From Streptomyces fagopyri (GTDB lineage Bacteria > Actinomycetota > Actinomycetes > Streptomycetales > Streptomycetaceae): 64,000 nt of DNA. The translations under genes and the position numbers were made by a program. Below are positions 52,206 through 61,305 of the stretch, piece by piece. Each line of letters starts with the position of its first letter. The first letter of the stretch is position 1. The notes beneath the pieces are model-generated. The model was not told where the DNA came from, ran no database searches, and saw only the letters and a program-made list of their open reading frames with translations. The DNA lies in NCBI RefSeq assembly GCF_009498275.1, contig NZ_CP045643.1:8308001-8372000 (forward strand), given 5' to 3'.

Positions 52206-53336
52206 TCAGGACGGTGCGAGCAGGGTGAACTCCGCGCGGCCGCGCACCTCGCCGTTGACCTGGAGTTCCAGGGCGTGCGCACCTGGATGGAAGACCCGGG
52301 TGGTGATCTTCCTGAACGAGTGCCGCCGGCTGATCGAGACGCGTTCGCCCGCGTCGAGTGTCCTGGTGGTGAGCTTGAAGACCTTGGGCGCGGTGCTGCC
52401 GTTCGCCTTCTGGTAGTGGATCACATAGTCGATCACCAGCTTGGCCGGTGCCGCCCCTTCGTTGGCGACGTCGAACGCGAAGGTGATCTCGTCGCCCACC
52501 GCCACCCGGTCCTCGTCGAGCTGCGGACCGAGGACGGCGACCTCCGTCGCCGGCTCGAAGCCCATCAGGGACAGTGCCCCGGGGTGTCCCTTCTTCACGG
52601 CCGTGCGCAGCGCGTGCCGTACGACCCGGGGGGTGTGTTCGTCCGGCGCCGCGCTCCACCCGGCCGCCACCTCGACGGCCAGGTCGGGGACGGCGTGGCT
52701 GATGTCGTTCACATGGTTGGCCACCGAGCGCCGCACGTACTCGGACGGATCTCGGTAGAGCGCGTCGAGTACCGGGCGGGTGAGTTCGGGGCTCGTCAGG
52801 AGTCCGGGTACCCGGATCGCCCACGGCAGCCGGGGGCGTGTCCCCTCGCTCGCCAGCCGCCGCACGTGCTCGTCGGGGTGGTCGGTCCACCGCTGGACGA
52901 CGCGGAGGGTCCGGGCGAGATCGGCCCTGAGCATCCGCCGGATGGCGAACTCGGCGGTCAGCCGGGGGGTGAGTTCGGCCAGCAGGTGCAGTGCGGCCTC
53001 GAAGGAGTCCGGATCGTCGTCCTCCAGGGCGCGGGTGACGACGGCCTCCGTCACCGGCCAGATCATCCAGCCGGTGAACCCGGGGTCGGCGAGTGCCGTG
53101 CGGACGACGGTCTGTGTCGCGGCGTATCCCTCGGGGAGACTCGCTGTCAGGACGTCCCGCACCAGGTCGCTGCGTTCACGCAGGGCCAGCCCGTCGAGCC
53201 GCTTCCCGCACGTGCGAACGGCCTTCGCGTCGTGCGGCCGCCCGGCCCTGTCGAGACAGTCGGCGAGAGCGGCCACCGCCGCCGAGCCCAGCAGTTCCTC
53301 GGCCAGCGGCACGTGACGCTCCTTGTCTCCGCGCAC
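52206..53336 (-). CDS. DNA alkylation repair (AlkD-like HEAT-repeat) protein with C-terminal beta domain
   Basis: A 376-residue protein. Residues 1-250 are helical HEAT-like repeats of the AlkD type (RVVQRWTDHPDEHVRRLASEGTRPRLPWA, YVRRSVANHVNDISHAVPDL are diagnostic). Residues 270-376 form a beta-rich, immunoglobulin-like domain (VGDEITFAFDVANEG, LELQVNGEVRG) that standard AlkD lacks but which recurs in a subgroup. AlkD removes bulky or cationic alkylated bases. A 37-bp palindrome lies 57 bases upstream of the start. Confidence 0.85.
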   Translation of the reverse strand: MRGDKERHVPLAEELLGSAAVAALADCLDRAGRPHDAKAVRTCGKRLDGLALRERSDLVRDVLTASLPEGYAATQTVVRTALADPGFTGWMIWPVTEAVVTRALEDDDPDSFEAALHLLAELTPRLTAEFAIRRMLRADLARTLRVVQRWTDHPDEHVRRLASEGTRPRLPWAIRVPGLLTSPELTRPVLDALYRDPSEYVRRSVANHVNDISHAVPDLAVEVAAGWSAAPDEHTPRVVRHALRTAVKKGHPGALSLMGFEPATEVAVLGPQLDEDRVAVGDEITFAFDVANEGAAPAKLVIDYVIHYQKANGSTAPKVFKLTTRTLDAGERVSISRRHSFRKITTRVFHPGAHALELQVNGEVRGRAEFTLLAPS

Positions 53337-53392
53337 GCGGAACTCGGGGGGAGGGTTCGCGGGAGTTCCTGGCGTGGAGGGGATGCCGTCCC

Positions 53393-53429
53393 CGAACCTG
53401 TTACTTCTAGATTAGCAGTAACAGGTTCG
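53393..53429. promoter_or_regulatory. 37-bp palindrome upstream of the AlkD-like gene
   Basis: Perfect 13-bp outer arms CGAACCTGTTACT and AGTAACAGGTTCG enclose a further CTA-GAT-TAG palindrome; only one base pair in the whole site fails to match. AT content is far above its surroundings. Position fits an operator of the AlkD-like gene; a terminator of the glyoxalase gene is less likely given the low GC. Confidence 0.7.
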
Positions 53430-53505
53430 CCTAGCCCGGCCGAGGTGCGCGCCTCGGTGGCCCGGTGGGCCCGGCCGAGGCGTCACCGCCCGGGTGGAGG
53501 CACGG

Positions 53506-53859
53506 TCAGGCGGGCTGCCACAGCTCGATCCGATTGCCCTCGGGATCGGTGACCCAGCCGAACCGGCCGACACCTTCCATGTCCTGCGTCTCGCCGGCCA
53601 CGTCCGCGCCCTTCGCCCGCAACTGCGCGAGCATCGCGTCCAGGTCGCGGACCCGGAAGTTGAGCATGGTCCGCTGGGCGCGGGATCCGAAGTAGTCGGT
53701 CTCGGACTCGAAGGTCGCGAACACCGTCGGCCCGGCTTCCTGACCCCACAGTCCGTGCTCGTCCGCGTCCAGGCCCAGACAGTCGCGATACCAGGCGCCC
53801 AGGACCGCCGGGTCCGCGGCCCGCATGAAGTACCCACCGATTCCCAGCACACGTTCCAT
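53506..53859 (-). CDS. glyoxalase/bleomycin resistance (VOC) protein
   Basis: A 117-residue vicinal-oxygen-chelate protein with two beta-alpha-beta modules: GIGGYFMRAADPAVLGAWYRDCLGL and MLNFRVRDLDAMLAQLRAKG, ending GWVTDPEGNRIELWQP. The Glu of NRIELWQ is a metal ligand in active members; the first-module ligand position is occupied by Tyr/Phe, so catalysis is uncertain. Substrate is unknown. Confidence 0.85.
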   Translation of the reverse strand: MERVLGIGGYFMRAADPAVLGAWYRDCLGLDADEHGLWGQEAGPTVFATFESETDYFGSRAQRTMLNFRVRDLDAMLAQLRAKGADVAGETQDMEGVGRFGWVTDPEGNRIELWQPA

Positions 53860-54341
53860 GCGGCCATCTTGTCAGGACGCCCACCGGGCGGGCCGGCCAC
53901 CACACCATCGCCCGCCACGCCCCGTCTCCATGACGGACTGGTCAGGGGTGCCGTCGCGGCGCACGGAGCGGGCTCGCCGCACGGAAGGGGCCGATGGTGC
54001 CCGCGCCGGTCGTCGGCGGCCCCCTCTCCGCGAGCCCTGTCGCCTCTCTCCGGACCTGCCGCGACGGCCCGCCATTCGGGTGAAGCGCGCGTTACTCCAC
54101 CGGTGTAAGGGACCAGGGGCCAGAAGCCTGTCGCGCGGTGCCGTGGTTTCCGTGAGGCCGATGCGGAGTGGCAGCCTGGGAGGGGACGAATGAGACTGAA
54201 CTCCACGGTTTCGTGATCACGTAGGAGAGCACGGTCTCGTGGCTCGGAAACGGCTCGGTCGGGCCATTCGCCGGAGCGTGAGGACACCGGACCGGCCGCC
54301 CGCGACAAATCGGGAGCCGAAATGTCTTCTCAGGAGGTCGA
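53860..54341. other. control region upstream of the diaminopropionate/Pls-like operon
   Basis: About 480 bases without a gene. TTCGTGATCACGTAGGAG near 54210 contains the palindromic core CGTGATCACG. The ribosome site AGGAGGT at 54332-54338 serves the first gene of the operon. No regulator gene is present. Confidence 0.4.
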
Positions 54342-56945
54342 ATGGTGGAGCAGTCCTCCGAGGTCTTCATAATCGGCCCGGACGAACCAGTCGCCGCCAA
54401 GCCGAGCGGCGCCGACCCGGCGACGGCGGAGACCGAGAGGGAACTCGCCGGGGTGCTGGCAGGCGTCGTGTCCGCGGAACGCGTCCCGGTCGACAGCCAC
54501 TTCTTCGACGACCTCGGGGCCAACTCGCTGGTCATGGCCCAGTTCTGCGCACGGGTCAGGAAGCGTCCGGACCTGCCGTCCGCGTCGATGAAGGACATCT
54601 ACCGATACCCCACGATCCGTAGCCTGGCGGCGGCTCTGGTGGCGGCCGTCCCGGCGCCCGTCGACGCGCCGCTCTCCGCGTCACCGTCGGTTCCCGCACC
54701 GTCGCCGATCCCGGTGCCGCGGCCGAGCACGTCGCGCTACGTCCTGTGCGGAACCGCCCAATTGCTTTTCTTCCTCGGGTACTCCTTCTTCTCCGGCCTG
54801 GTCGCCGCCCGCGGATACGAATGGATCGCCGCCGGATCCGGCCTCGTCGACGTCTATGTGCGGTCGTTCCTGTTCGGCGGTCTCGGATTCATCGCGCTGT
54901 GCGGATTCCCGATCGTCGCCAAATGGATTCTCGTCGGCCGCTGGAAATCCCGTGAATTCCCCGTCTGGGGTCTGACCTATCTGCGTTTCTGGCTCGTCAA
55001 GGTCCTGCTCCACGCCAATCCGATGATCTTCTTCGTCGGCAGTCCGCTGTACGTGCTGTATCTGCGGGCGCTCGGCGCGCGCATCGGCGGCGGAGTCACG
55101 ATCCTCTCCCGCTCGGTCCCCGTCTGCACCGACCTGCTCACGATCGGCTCCGGGACGGTGATCCGCAAGGACTCGTTCTTCCTCTGCTACCGGGCCCACT
55201 CGGGACGGATCCAGACCGGCCCGGTCACACTCGGCCGCGACGTGTTCGTCGGTGAGAAGACCGTCCTCGACATCGACACGGCGATGGGCGACGGAGCCCA
55301 GCTCGGCCACTCGTCCGCCCTGTACCGCGGCCAGACCGTCCCGGACGGCGAGCGCCGCCACGGCTCCCCGGCTGAACCCACGCGCGTCGACCACGTACGG
55401 GTCGCTCCCGCGGCCTGCGGCACGCCGCGCAGGGCCTGGTTCGGGATCGCCGGCCTGCTCCAGCTGTTCTTCCTCTACCTCCCGCTGGCCGTCGGCGGGA
55501 TGTACATGCTGTTCGCCCAGATCCCGGCGCTCGGCCGGCGGCTGGACGCGGCCACGCCATCGATCACGTCGTCCGGATTCCTCGCCGACGCCCTGGTCCT
55601 GTCCGTCGCGCTGTTCTTCGGGTTCGTGGTCCTGGGCCTTGTCGCCCTGTTCACCCTGCCGCGCCTCCTGGGTCTGGCCATCGAGCCCGACCGGGTCTAT
55701 CCGCTGTACGGCTTCCAGTACGCGCTGCACCGGGCGACGACGACCATGACGAACATCAAGTTCTTCGCCTGGCTCTTCGGTGACAGCTCGTACGTCGTGC
55801 CCTACCTGCGGGGCCTCGGCTACGACCTGTCGGAGGTCGAGCAGACCGGGTCGAACTTCGGCTCGGAGGTGCAGCACGAGACGCCGCTCCTGGCGACCGT
55901 CGGCAGCGGGACGATGATCGCGGACGGCCTCTCGATCGTCAACGCGGACTTCTCCAGCACGTCCTTCCGGGTGTCCCGGGCGACGATCGGGCCGCGCAAC
56001 TTCCTCGGCAACAACATCGCCTATCCCGCCGGAGGCCGGACCGGCGAGAACTGCCTCCTCGCGACGAAGGTGCTGGTTCCCCTGGACGGCGAGGTCCGTA
56101 CCGGGGTCGGACTGCTCGGATCACCGTGCTTCGAGATCCCCCGGTCGGTGGAGCGCGACTCCCGGTTCGACCATCTCCGCACGGGTGGGGAACTCGACCG
56201 CCACCTCGCCGCGAAGAACCGCTACAACCTCCGCACGATGGCGCTCTTCCTCTTCCTGCGCTGGCTGCACACCCTGGCACTCACGGCGTTCGGTCTCGCC
56301 TCCGTCAGCATGTACGGGGTCCTCGGGCACGTCGTGATCGGGGCGTACGTGCCGATCACCCTGACGTTCACCGCCCTGTACTTCGTCCTGGTGGAACGCT
56401 GTGTGGCCCGATTCCGCCCGCTGAGCCCGCGGTTGTGCTCCATCTACGACCCCTACTTCTGGTGGCACGAGCGCCTGTGGAAGGTGCCGGACCACTACCT
56501 CAACATCTTCAACGGGACCCCGTTCAAGAACGTGATCTGGCGGCTGCTGGGCGTCCGTACCGGCCGAAGGGTCTTCGACGACGGCTGCTACCTGACGGAG
56601 CGGACGCTCGCCGCGATCGGGGACGACTGCACCCTCAGCGCCGGTAGCAAGATCCAGTGCCACTCGCAGGAGGACGGCACCTTCAAGTCCGACCGCACCA
56701 CCCTCGGTGCCGGCTGCACCCTCGGGGTCGGCGCCCACGTGCACTACGGCGTGACGATGGGTGACGGTGCCGTGCTGGCACCCGACTCCTTCCTCATGAA
56801 GGGCGAGGAGGTCCCTCCGCTCGCGCACTGGGGAGGGAACCCCGCCGTGGAGACCGCGGCCGCCCCGGCGCACCCCGACGCCGTCGGCGCGGCAGCGGTG
56901 GCGGCGACGTACTCGGCCGGCGGCGACGCGGCCACGGCGAGTTGA
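54342..56945 (+). CDS. Pls/PosA-type membrane synthetase component: PCP plus membrane/hexapeptide C-terminal region, no A domain
   Basis: An 867-residue protein. Residues 25-105 are a peptidyl carrier domain with the phosphopantetheine Ser in FFDDLGANSLVMAQFC. From residue 125 on there are about six membrane helices (YVLCGTAQLLFFLGYSFFSG, VRSFLFGGLGFIALCGFPIV, WFGIAGLLQLFFLYLPLAVG and others) separating three left-handed beta-helix-like segments (for example IGGGVTILSRSVPVCTDLLT and IGDDCTLSAGSKIQCHS), the C-terminal layout of epsilon-poly-lysine synthetase and PosA-type NRPSs. The adenylation domain normally at the N-terminus is absent. Likely membrane site of chain assembly, charged in trans by the next gene's A domain. 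Confidence 0.82.
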   Translation: MVEQSSEVFIIGPDEPVAAKPSGADPATAETERELAGVLAGVVSAERVPVDSHFFDDLGANSLVMAQFCARVRKRPDLPSASMKDIYRYPTIRSLAAALVAAVPAPVDAPLSASPSVPAPSPIPVPRPSTSRYVLCGTAQLLFFLGYSFFSGLVAARGYEWIAAGSGLVDVYVRSFLFGGLGFIALCGFPIVAKWILVGRWKSREFPVWGLTYLRFWLVKVLLHANPMIFFVGSPLYVLYLRALGARIGGGVTILSRSVPVCTDLLTIGSGTVIRKDSFFLCYRAHSGRIQTGPVTLGRDVFVGEKTVLDIDTAMGDGAQLGHSSALYRGQTVPDGERRHGSPAEPTRVDHVRVAPAACGTPRRAWFGIAGLLQLFFLYLPLAVGGMYMLFAQIPALGRRLDAATPSITSSGFLADALVLSVALFFGFVVLGLVALFTLPRLLGLAIEPDRVYPLYGFQYALHRATTTMTNIKFFAWLFGDSSYVVPYLRGLGYDLSEVEQTGSNFGSEVQHETPLLATVGSGTMIADGLSIVNADFSSTSFRVSRATIGPRNFLGNNIAYPAGGRTGENCLLATKVLVPLDGEVRTGVGLLGSPCFEIPRSVERDSRFDHLRTGGELDRHLAAKNRYNLRTMALFLFLRWLHTLALTAFGLASVSMYGVLGHVVIGAYVPITLTFTALYFVLVERCVARFRPLSPRLCSIYDPYFWWHERLWKVPDHYLNIFNGTPFKNVIWRLLGVRTGRRVFDDGCYLTERTLAAIGDDCTLSAGSKIQCHSQEDGTFKSDRTTLGAGCTLGVGAHVHYGVTMGDGAVLAPDSFLMKGEEVPPLAHWGGNPAVETAAAPAHPDAVGAAAVAATYSAGGDAATAS

Positions 56946-56958
56946 GGAAGGCCATTCG

Positions 56959-59900
56959 ATGGGAGCGAACGTGGAGGCGGACCGGGAGTACTGGGGCCGT
57001 GTACTGGCCGCCGGGGGATTCACCCCGGCCCCACGGTGGTCGCGGGAACCGGTCGCGGGCGTCGCCGAGCACGAGACGGTGGTGCCGGGCGACGTGATGG
57101 AGACCGTGCGCGGCCTGGCACGCGACGTGGGCGCGCCGGTGAGCTCGGTGCTGCTGGCCGCGCACGCGAAGGTACTGGCCGTGCTGTCCGGTGAGCCGGA
57201 CGTGGTGACGGGATACGCCGTCGCGGGGACGGACGCGGGTCCGCTGCCCTGCCGGCTGACCGTGGCCCCGCAGTCGTGGCGCCGGCTCGTGGTGGCTGTC
57301 CGCGGGGCCGAGTCCGATCTGCTGGCACACCGGGACTTCCCCGTGGACGCGCTGCGCCGGGAGTCGGGGACGACCGGGCCGTCGTACGAGATCACGTTCG
57401 ACCCCACCGGAACCGCGGGTGTCCTGGCCGACGGCGTGGCGCTGGATGTGGGCTGGTGCGATCGCGGCGCGGATCCCGTGCTGAGGCTGCGGTACCGCAC
57501 CGAGGTGCTGGACGCCGAGTGCGCGGCCCGCATCGCCGGCCACCACCTCGCCGCGCTCACGCTGATGGCGGCCGACGCGGACGCCGACCACGCACAGCAG
57601 AGCCTGCTGTCGCCCGAGGAGGTGCGGTACCAGCTCCAGGCGCTGGCCGGACCACGGCGGCCGCTGCCCGAAGGACGGGCGCACGAACTGTTCGAACAGC
57701 GGGTGCGCGCGCATCCGGAGGCGGTCGCGGCGGTCCACGGCGAACAGACGTGGACGTACGGGGAACTCAACGCGCGCGCGAACCGGCTCGCGCGGGCCCT
57801 GCTGGCCCGCGGACTGGGCCGGGAGGAAGCGGTCGGCGTCGTCACCGAACGCAACCTCGACTGGCTCGCCGCGGTGCTGGCGGTGTTCAAGGCCGGCGGC
57901 GTCTATCTGCCGATCGAGCCCCATTTCCCCGCGGGACGCATCGAGGCGACCCTGTCGCGGGCCGGGTGCCGGCTCGTGCTGACCGAGTCCGGCAGCGCCG
58001 ACACGCTCGACCGGGCGCTGGGCGCGCTCCAGGGCGTCGGGAGACTGCTGGTCGAGACGGCGTACGCGGAACAGCACGACGACGGTGACGTCGGAGTGAG
58101 GGTGACGGCAGGTCAACTGGCCTACATCTACTTCACCTCCGGCTCCACCGGCGAGCCCAAGGGCGCGATGTGCGAGCACGCCGGCATGCTCAACCACCTC
58201 TACGCCAAGATCGACGACCTGGGGATCGACCAGGACCGCGTGGTGGCGCAGACGGCCCCCCAGTGCTTCGACATCTCGCTGTGGCAGCTGCTGGCCCCGC
58301 TGCTGGTGGGCGGCAGGACGCTGCTCGTCGGACAGAAGGTGATCGTCGACGTGGAACGGTTCGTCGACACACTGGTCGAGGGCCGGGTGGGTGTGGCGCA
58401 GCTCGTGCCCTCCTACCTGGAGGTGGTGGTGTCCTACCTGGAGCTGCACCCCCGCGAACTGCCCGACCTGACCCGGGTGTCGGTGACCGGAGAGGCGCTG
58501 AAGCGGGAACTGGTCCAGCGCTGGTTCGCGATCCAGCCGGGGATCGGGCTCGTCAACGCCTACGGGCTGACCGAGACGTCGGACGACACCAACCACGAGA
58601 TCATGGACGGCGTGCCGGACCGTGTGCTGCTCGGACGCGCGGTCAACAACGTGCACGTCTACGTCGTCGACGAGCACCTGTCACTGGTGCCGCTCGGCGC
58701 GCCGGGCCTGATCGCGTTCTCCGGGGTCTGCGTGGGCCGGGGGTACGTCAACGACCCCGAGCGGACCCGTGAGGCGTACCGGAAGGATCCGTACCGGTCG
58801 GGGGAGCGGCTCTACCTGGGCGGCGACCGGGGGCGCTGGCATCCGGGCGGCTCGCTGGAGTTCCTGGGCCGCCGGGACAACCAGGTCAAGATCCGGGGCT
58901 TCCGCATCGAGATCGGCGAGATCGAGAACACCCTGCTGCGGGTGCCCGGAGTCCGGGACGGCGCGGTGGTGGTCGCCGAGTCGGCCGGCGGCGGCAAGCA
59001 CCTGATCGCCTACTACTGCGGCCGGTCCCTGCGGACGGACGTGCTGCGCGAGGCGCTGGGCGCCGTACTGCCCGACTACATGATTCCCTCCGCCTTCCAC
59101 TGGCAGCGGAGCCTGCCCCTGACCGCCAACGGGAAGACCGACACGAAAGCCCTGACCGCGCTGGCCGAACAGACGGCGACGGGTGCCGGCGCCGACCGTG
59201 GCGGACAGCTCCGGAACGCTCCGGACACCCCCGCCGAGCGGAAACTCGCGTGCGTGTGGGCCGAGTTGCTGGGCGTACCCGAGCACAGCGTCGGCCGCCA
59301 GGACCACTTCTTCGAATCCGGCGGCACCTCGCTGACAGCCGTGAAACTCACCGTCGCCCTGGACCGCGCGGTGTCCCTCAAGGACATCACCTCCCACCCG
59401 GTGCTCGCCGACCTCGCCGCACTTCTCGACGGCGCCGCGCTCCGGCGCCACGGCCTGCTCCAGCGGCTCGTGGAATCGGACGGCCCCTCGGAGTGCGCCC
59501 TGGTGTGCTTCCCGCACGCGGGCGGCAACGCGGTCAACTTCCGGCCGATGGCCGTCGCCCTGGCGGCCACGGGCCATGGCCCCTCGGTCTACGCCGTCGA
59601 CCTGCCCGGCCACGACCCGGCCGCCCACGAGGAGCCGTTCGTGCCGCTGGCACAGGCGGCGCGGCAGGTGGTCACCGAGATCGCCGGCCGCGGCCTGACC
59701 CGGGTCGTGCTCTGGGGACATTCGTCGGGCGCCGCCGCGGCCCTGGAGACGGCGAGACTGCTGCGGGAGCGCGGAGTGGACGTGCCCCGCGTGTTCCTGG
59801 GTGCCCAGCTCCTGGGTACCGCCGACGACCGGCGTGCGGCCGTCGCGGAACTGGCCCGGCGGAGCAACGCCGAGATCGCCGCCGGGCTGAGTTCGGACAG

Positions 59901-60240
59901 CGGGTACGCCGAACTCGGTGAGCTGAACGCCCTCCAGGCCGAACGGATCGGTGCCGCCTACCGGAACGACTGCGTGGCCGCGCACCGCTGTCTCACCGAC
60001 CTCCTGGAAAGCCCTCCTGCGGCCAGGCTCACCGTGCCGGTCACCGTGGTCGTCGCCGCCGACGACCCCCACACGGCGGGGTTCGCCGACCGCTACCGCG
60101 ACTGGCAGCTCCTGGCCGAACAGGTGGAGCTGCACGAACTCGCCGACGGTGGCCACTACTTCCCGCGCACCCGGCCCGAAGCGGCCGCGCAGGCGGTGCT
60201 GGACGCCACCGAACTGCTCGCCTCCCCCTCACCGACGTGA
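56959..60240 (+). CDS. NRPS: truncated C - A - PCP - TE
   Basis: A 1093-residue synthetase. Residues 5-205 resemble only the C-lobe of a condensation domain (no HHxxxDG). Residues 235-725 form the A domain with YIYFTSGSTGEPKGA, FDISLWQ, NAYGLTET, GDRGRWHPGG and NGKTD; the specificity residues, aligned by eye to GrsA, read D-I-W-Q-S-T-A-D-D-K. PCP near 755-825 (FFESGGTSLTAVK), thioesterase near 840-1085 (FPHAGGNAVNF, LWGHSSGA, final His in DGGHYF). Starts 13 bases after the Pls-like gene. By context it should activate 2,3-diaminopropionate; that is inference. Confidence 0.87.
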   Translation: MGANVEADREYWGRVLAAGGFTPAPRWSREPVAGVAEHETVVPGDVMETVRGLARDVGAPVSSVLLAAHAKVLAVLSGEPDVVTGYAVAGTDAGPLPCRLTVAPQSWRRLVVAVRGAESDLLAHRDFPVDALRRESGTTGPSYEITFDPTGTAGVLADGVALDVGWCDRGADPVLRLRYRTEVLDAECAARIAGHHLAALTLMAADADADHAQQSLLSPEEVRYQLQALAGPRRPLPEGRAHELFEQRVRAHPEAVAAVHGEQTWTYGELNARANRLARALLARGLGREEAVGVVTERNLDWLAAVLAVFKAGGVYLPIEPHFPAGRIEATLSRAGCRLVLTESGSADTLDRALGALQGVGRLLVETAYAEQHDDGDVGVRVTAGQLAYIYFTSGSTGEPKGAMCEHAGMLNHLYAKIDDLGIDQDRVVAQTAPQCFDISLWQLLAPLLVGGRTLLVGQKVIVDVERFVDTLVEGRVGVAQLVPSYLEVVVSYLELHPRELPDLTRVSVTGEALKRELVQRWFAIQPGIGLVNAYGLTETSDDTNHEIMDGVPDRVLLGRAVNNVHVYVVDEHLSLVPLGAPGLIAFSGVCVGRGYVNDPERTREAYRKDPYRSGERLYLGGDRGRWHPGGSLEFLGRRDNQVKIRGFRIEIGEIENTLLRVPGVRDGAVVVAESAGGGKHLIAYYCGRSLRTDVLREALGAVLPDYMIPSAFHWQRSLPLTANGKTDTKALTALAEQTATGAGADRGGQLRNAPDTPAERKLACVWAELLGVPEHSVGRQDHFFESGGTSLTAVKLTVALDRAVSLKDITSHPVLADLAALLDGAALRRHGLLQRLVESDGPSECALVCFPHAGGNAVNFRPMAVALAATGHGPSVYAVDLPGHDPAAHEEPFVPLAQAARQVVTEIAGRGLTRVVLWGHSSGAAAALETARLLRERGVDVPRVFLGAQLLGTADDRRAAVAELARRSNAEIAAGLSSDSGYAELGELNALQAERIGAAYRNDCVAAHRCLTDLLESPPAARLTVPVTVVVAADDPHTAGFADRYRDWQLLAEQVELHELADGGHYFPRTRPEAAAQAVLDATELLASPSPT

Positions 60241-60285
60241 GCGGCCCTCACCCACCTGAGCGGACCTCACCCACCTGAGCGGCAA
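60239..60285. repeat. 19-bp tandem repeat, 2.5 copies, between NRPS and oxygenase genes
   Basis: GAGCGGMCCTCACCCACCT occurs at 60239-60257 and 60258-60276, then a partial third copy. It fills most of the only sizeable gap in this operon. Confidence 0.85.
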
Positions 60286-60300
60286 CCGAAAGGAATCCCG

Positions 60301-61305
60301 ATGTCGTCCTCGTTCCTGGCAGCCCTGCCCGAGGTGGAACTGCACCCCGGCAAACCCCCGATCCTGCGCGTCGACGCCCCCGGTGACGCGCCCGCCTGGG
60401 CGGCGGAGAACCGCGAGGCGCTGCGCGGCCAGGTCGCGGAGCACGGCGCACTGCTCGTCCGGGGGCTGGGGCTGCGGGCCGCGGATCAGGCCGGTGCCGT
60501 CTTCAGGGGACTGGGCGGCGACCCGATGGAGGACAGGGAGGCGTTCGCGCCCCGGCAGGTCCGCGGACCCGGCCTGTACTCCTCGTCCACCTGGCCCGCC
60601 AACCAGCCGATGTGCATGCACCACGAGCTGAGCTACCGGCAGGAGTTCCCCGGCCTGATGCTGTTCGCCTGCCTGACGGCGCCCGGCCAGGGCGGGGCGA
60701 CCGCCGTGGCCGACGCCGAGCGGGTCCTCCAGGCACTGCCCGCCGAGCTGACCGAGCGGTTCCAACGCGAGGGCTGGCTGCTCACCCGCAGTTACAACGA
60801 CGAGATCGGGGCGTCCCTGACCGAGTCGTTCGGCACCGACGACCACGCCGCCGTCGAGCGCTACTGCCACGACCACGCCATCGACTTCGGCTGGGAGCCC
60901 GACGGGTCCCTGCGCACACGGCAGCGCCGCGACGCCGTCGTGCGGCACCCGCTCACCGGCAGGCGCTGCTGGTTCAACCAGATCGCCTTCCTCAACGAGT
61001 GGACCCTGGCCCCCGAGGTGCGCGAGTACCTGGTGGACGTCTACGGCGCGGACGGGCTGCCGTTCAACACCCGCTTCGGGGACGGTTCCCCGATCGGCGA
61101 GGACGTCGTCCGGCTCATCAACGCCACCTACGAGGACCACACCCGGCGCGAGCCCTGGCAGGCCGGCGACATGCTGCTGGTCGACAACGTACGCACGGCG
61201 CACAGCCGGGAGGCATACACCGGAGACCGTGAGGTGCTGGTCGCCATGGCCGAGCCGCGGCGGTCCGCGGACCGCCGCCCCACCCCGGACGGAGGCCGGC
61301 GATGA
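60301..61305 (+). CDS. SyrP-like Fe(II)/2-oxoglutarate oxygenase (TauD family)
   Basis: A 334-residue TauD-family enzyme. The metal site is HxE-type in MCMHHELSYRQEFPG, with the distal His probably in VRTAHSREAYTGDR and the 2-oxoglutarate Arg in the final REVLVAMAEPRR region. HHELSY and the TAPGQGGATAVADAERVL segment match SyrP, which beta-hydroxylates a carrier-bound aspartate. It may therefore hydroxylate a building block on the PCP. AAAGGA precedes ATG 60301. The stop overlaps the next start (ATGA), so it is coupled to sbnB. Confidence 0.82.
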   Translation: MSSSFLAALPEVELHPGKPPILRVDAPGDAPAWAAENREALRGQVAEHGALLVRGLGLRAADQAGAVFRGLGGDPMEDREAFAPRQVRGPGLYSSSTWPANQPMCMHHELSYRQEFPGLMLFACLTAPGQGGATAVADAERVLQALPAELTERFQREGWLLTRSYNDEIGASLTESFGTDDHAAVERYCHDHAIDFGWEPDGSLRTRQRRDAVVRHPLTGRRCWFNQIAFLNEWTLAPEVREYLVDVYGADGLPFNTRFGDGSPIGEDVVRLINATYEDHTRREPWQAGDMLLVDNVRTAHSREAYTGDREVLVAMAEPRRSADRRPTPDGGRR

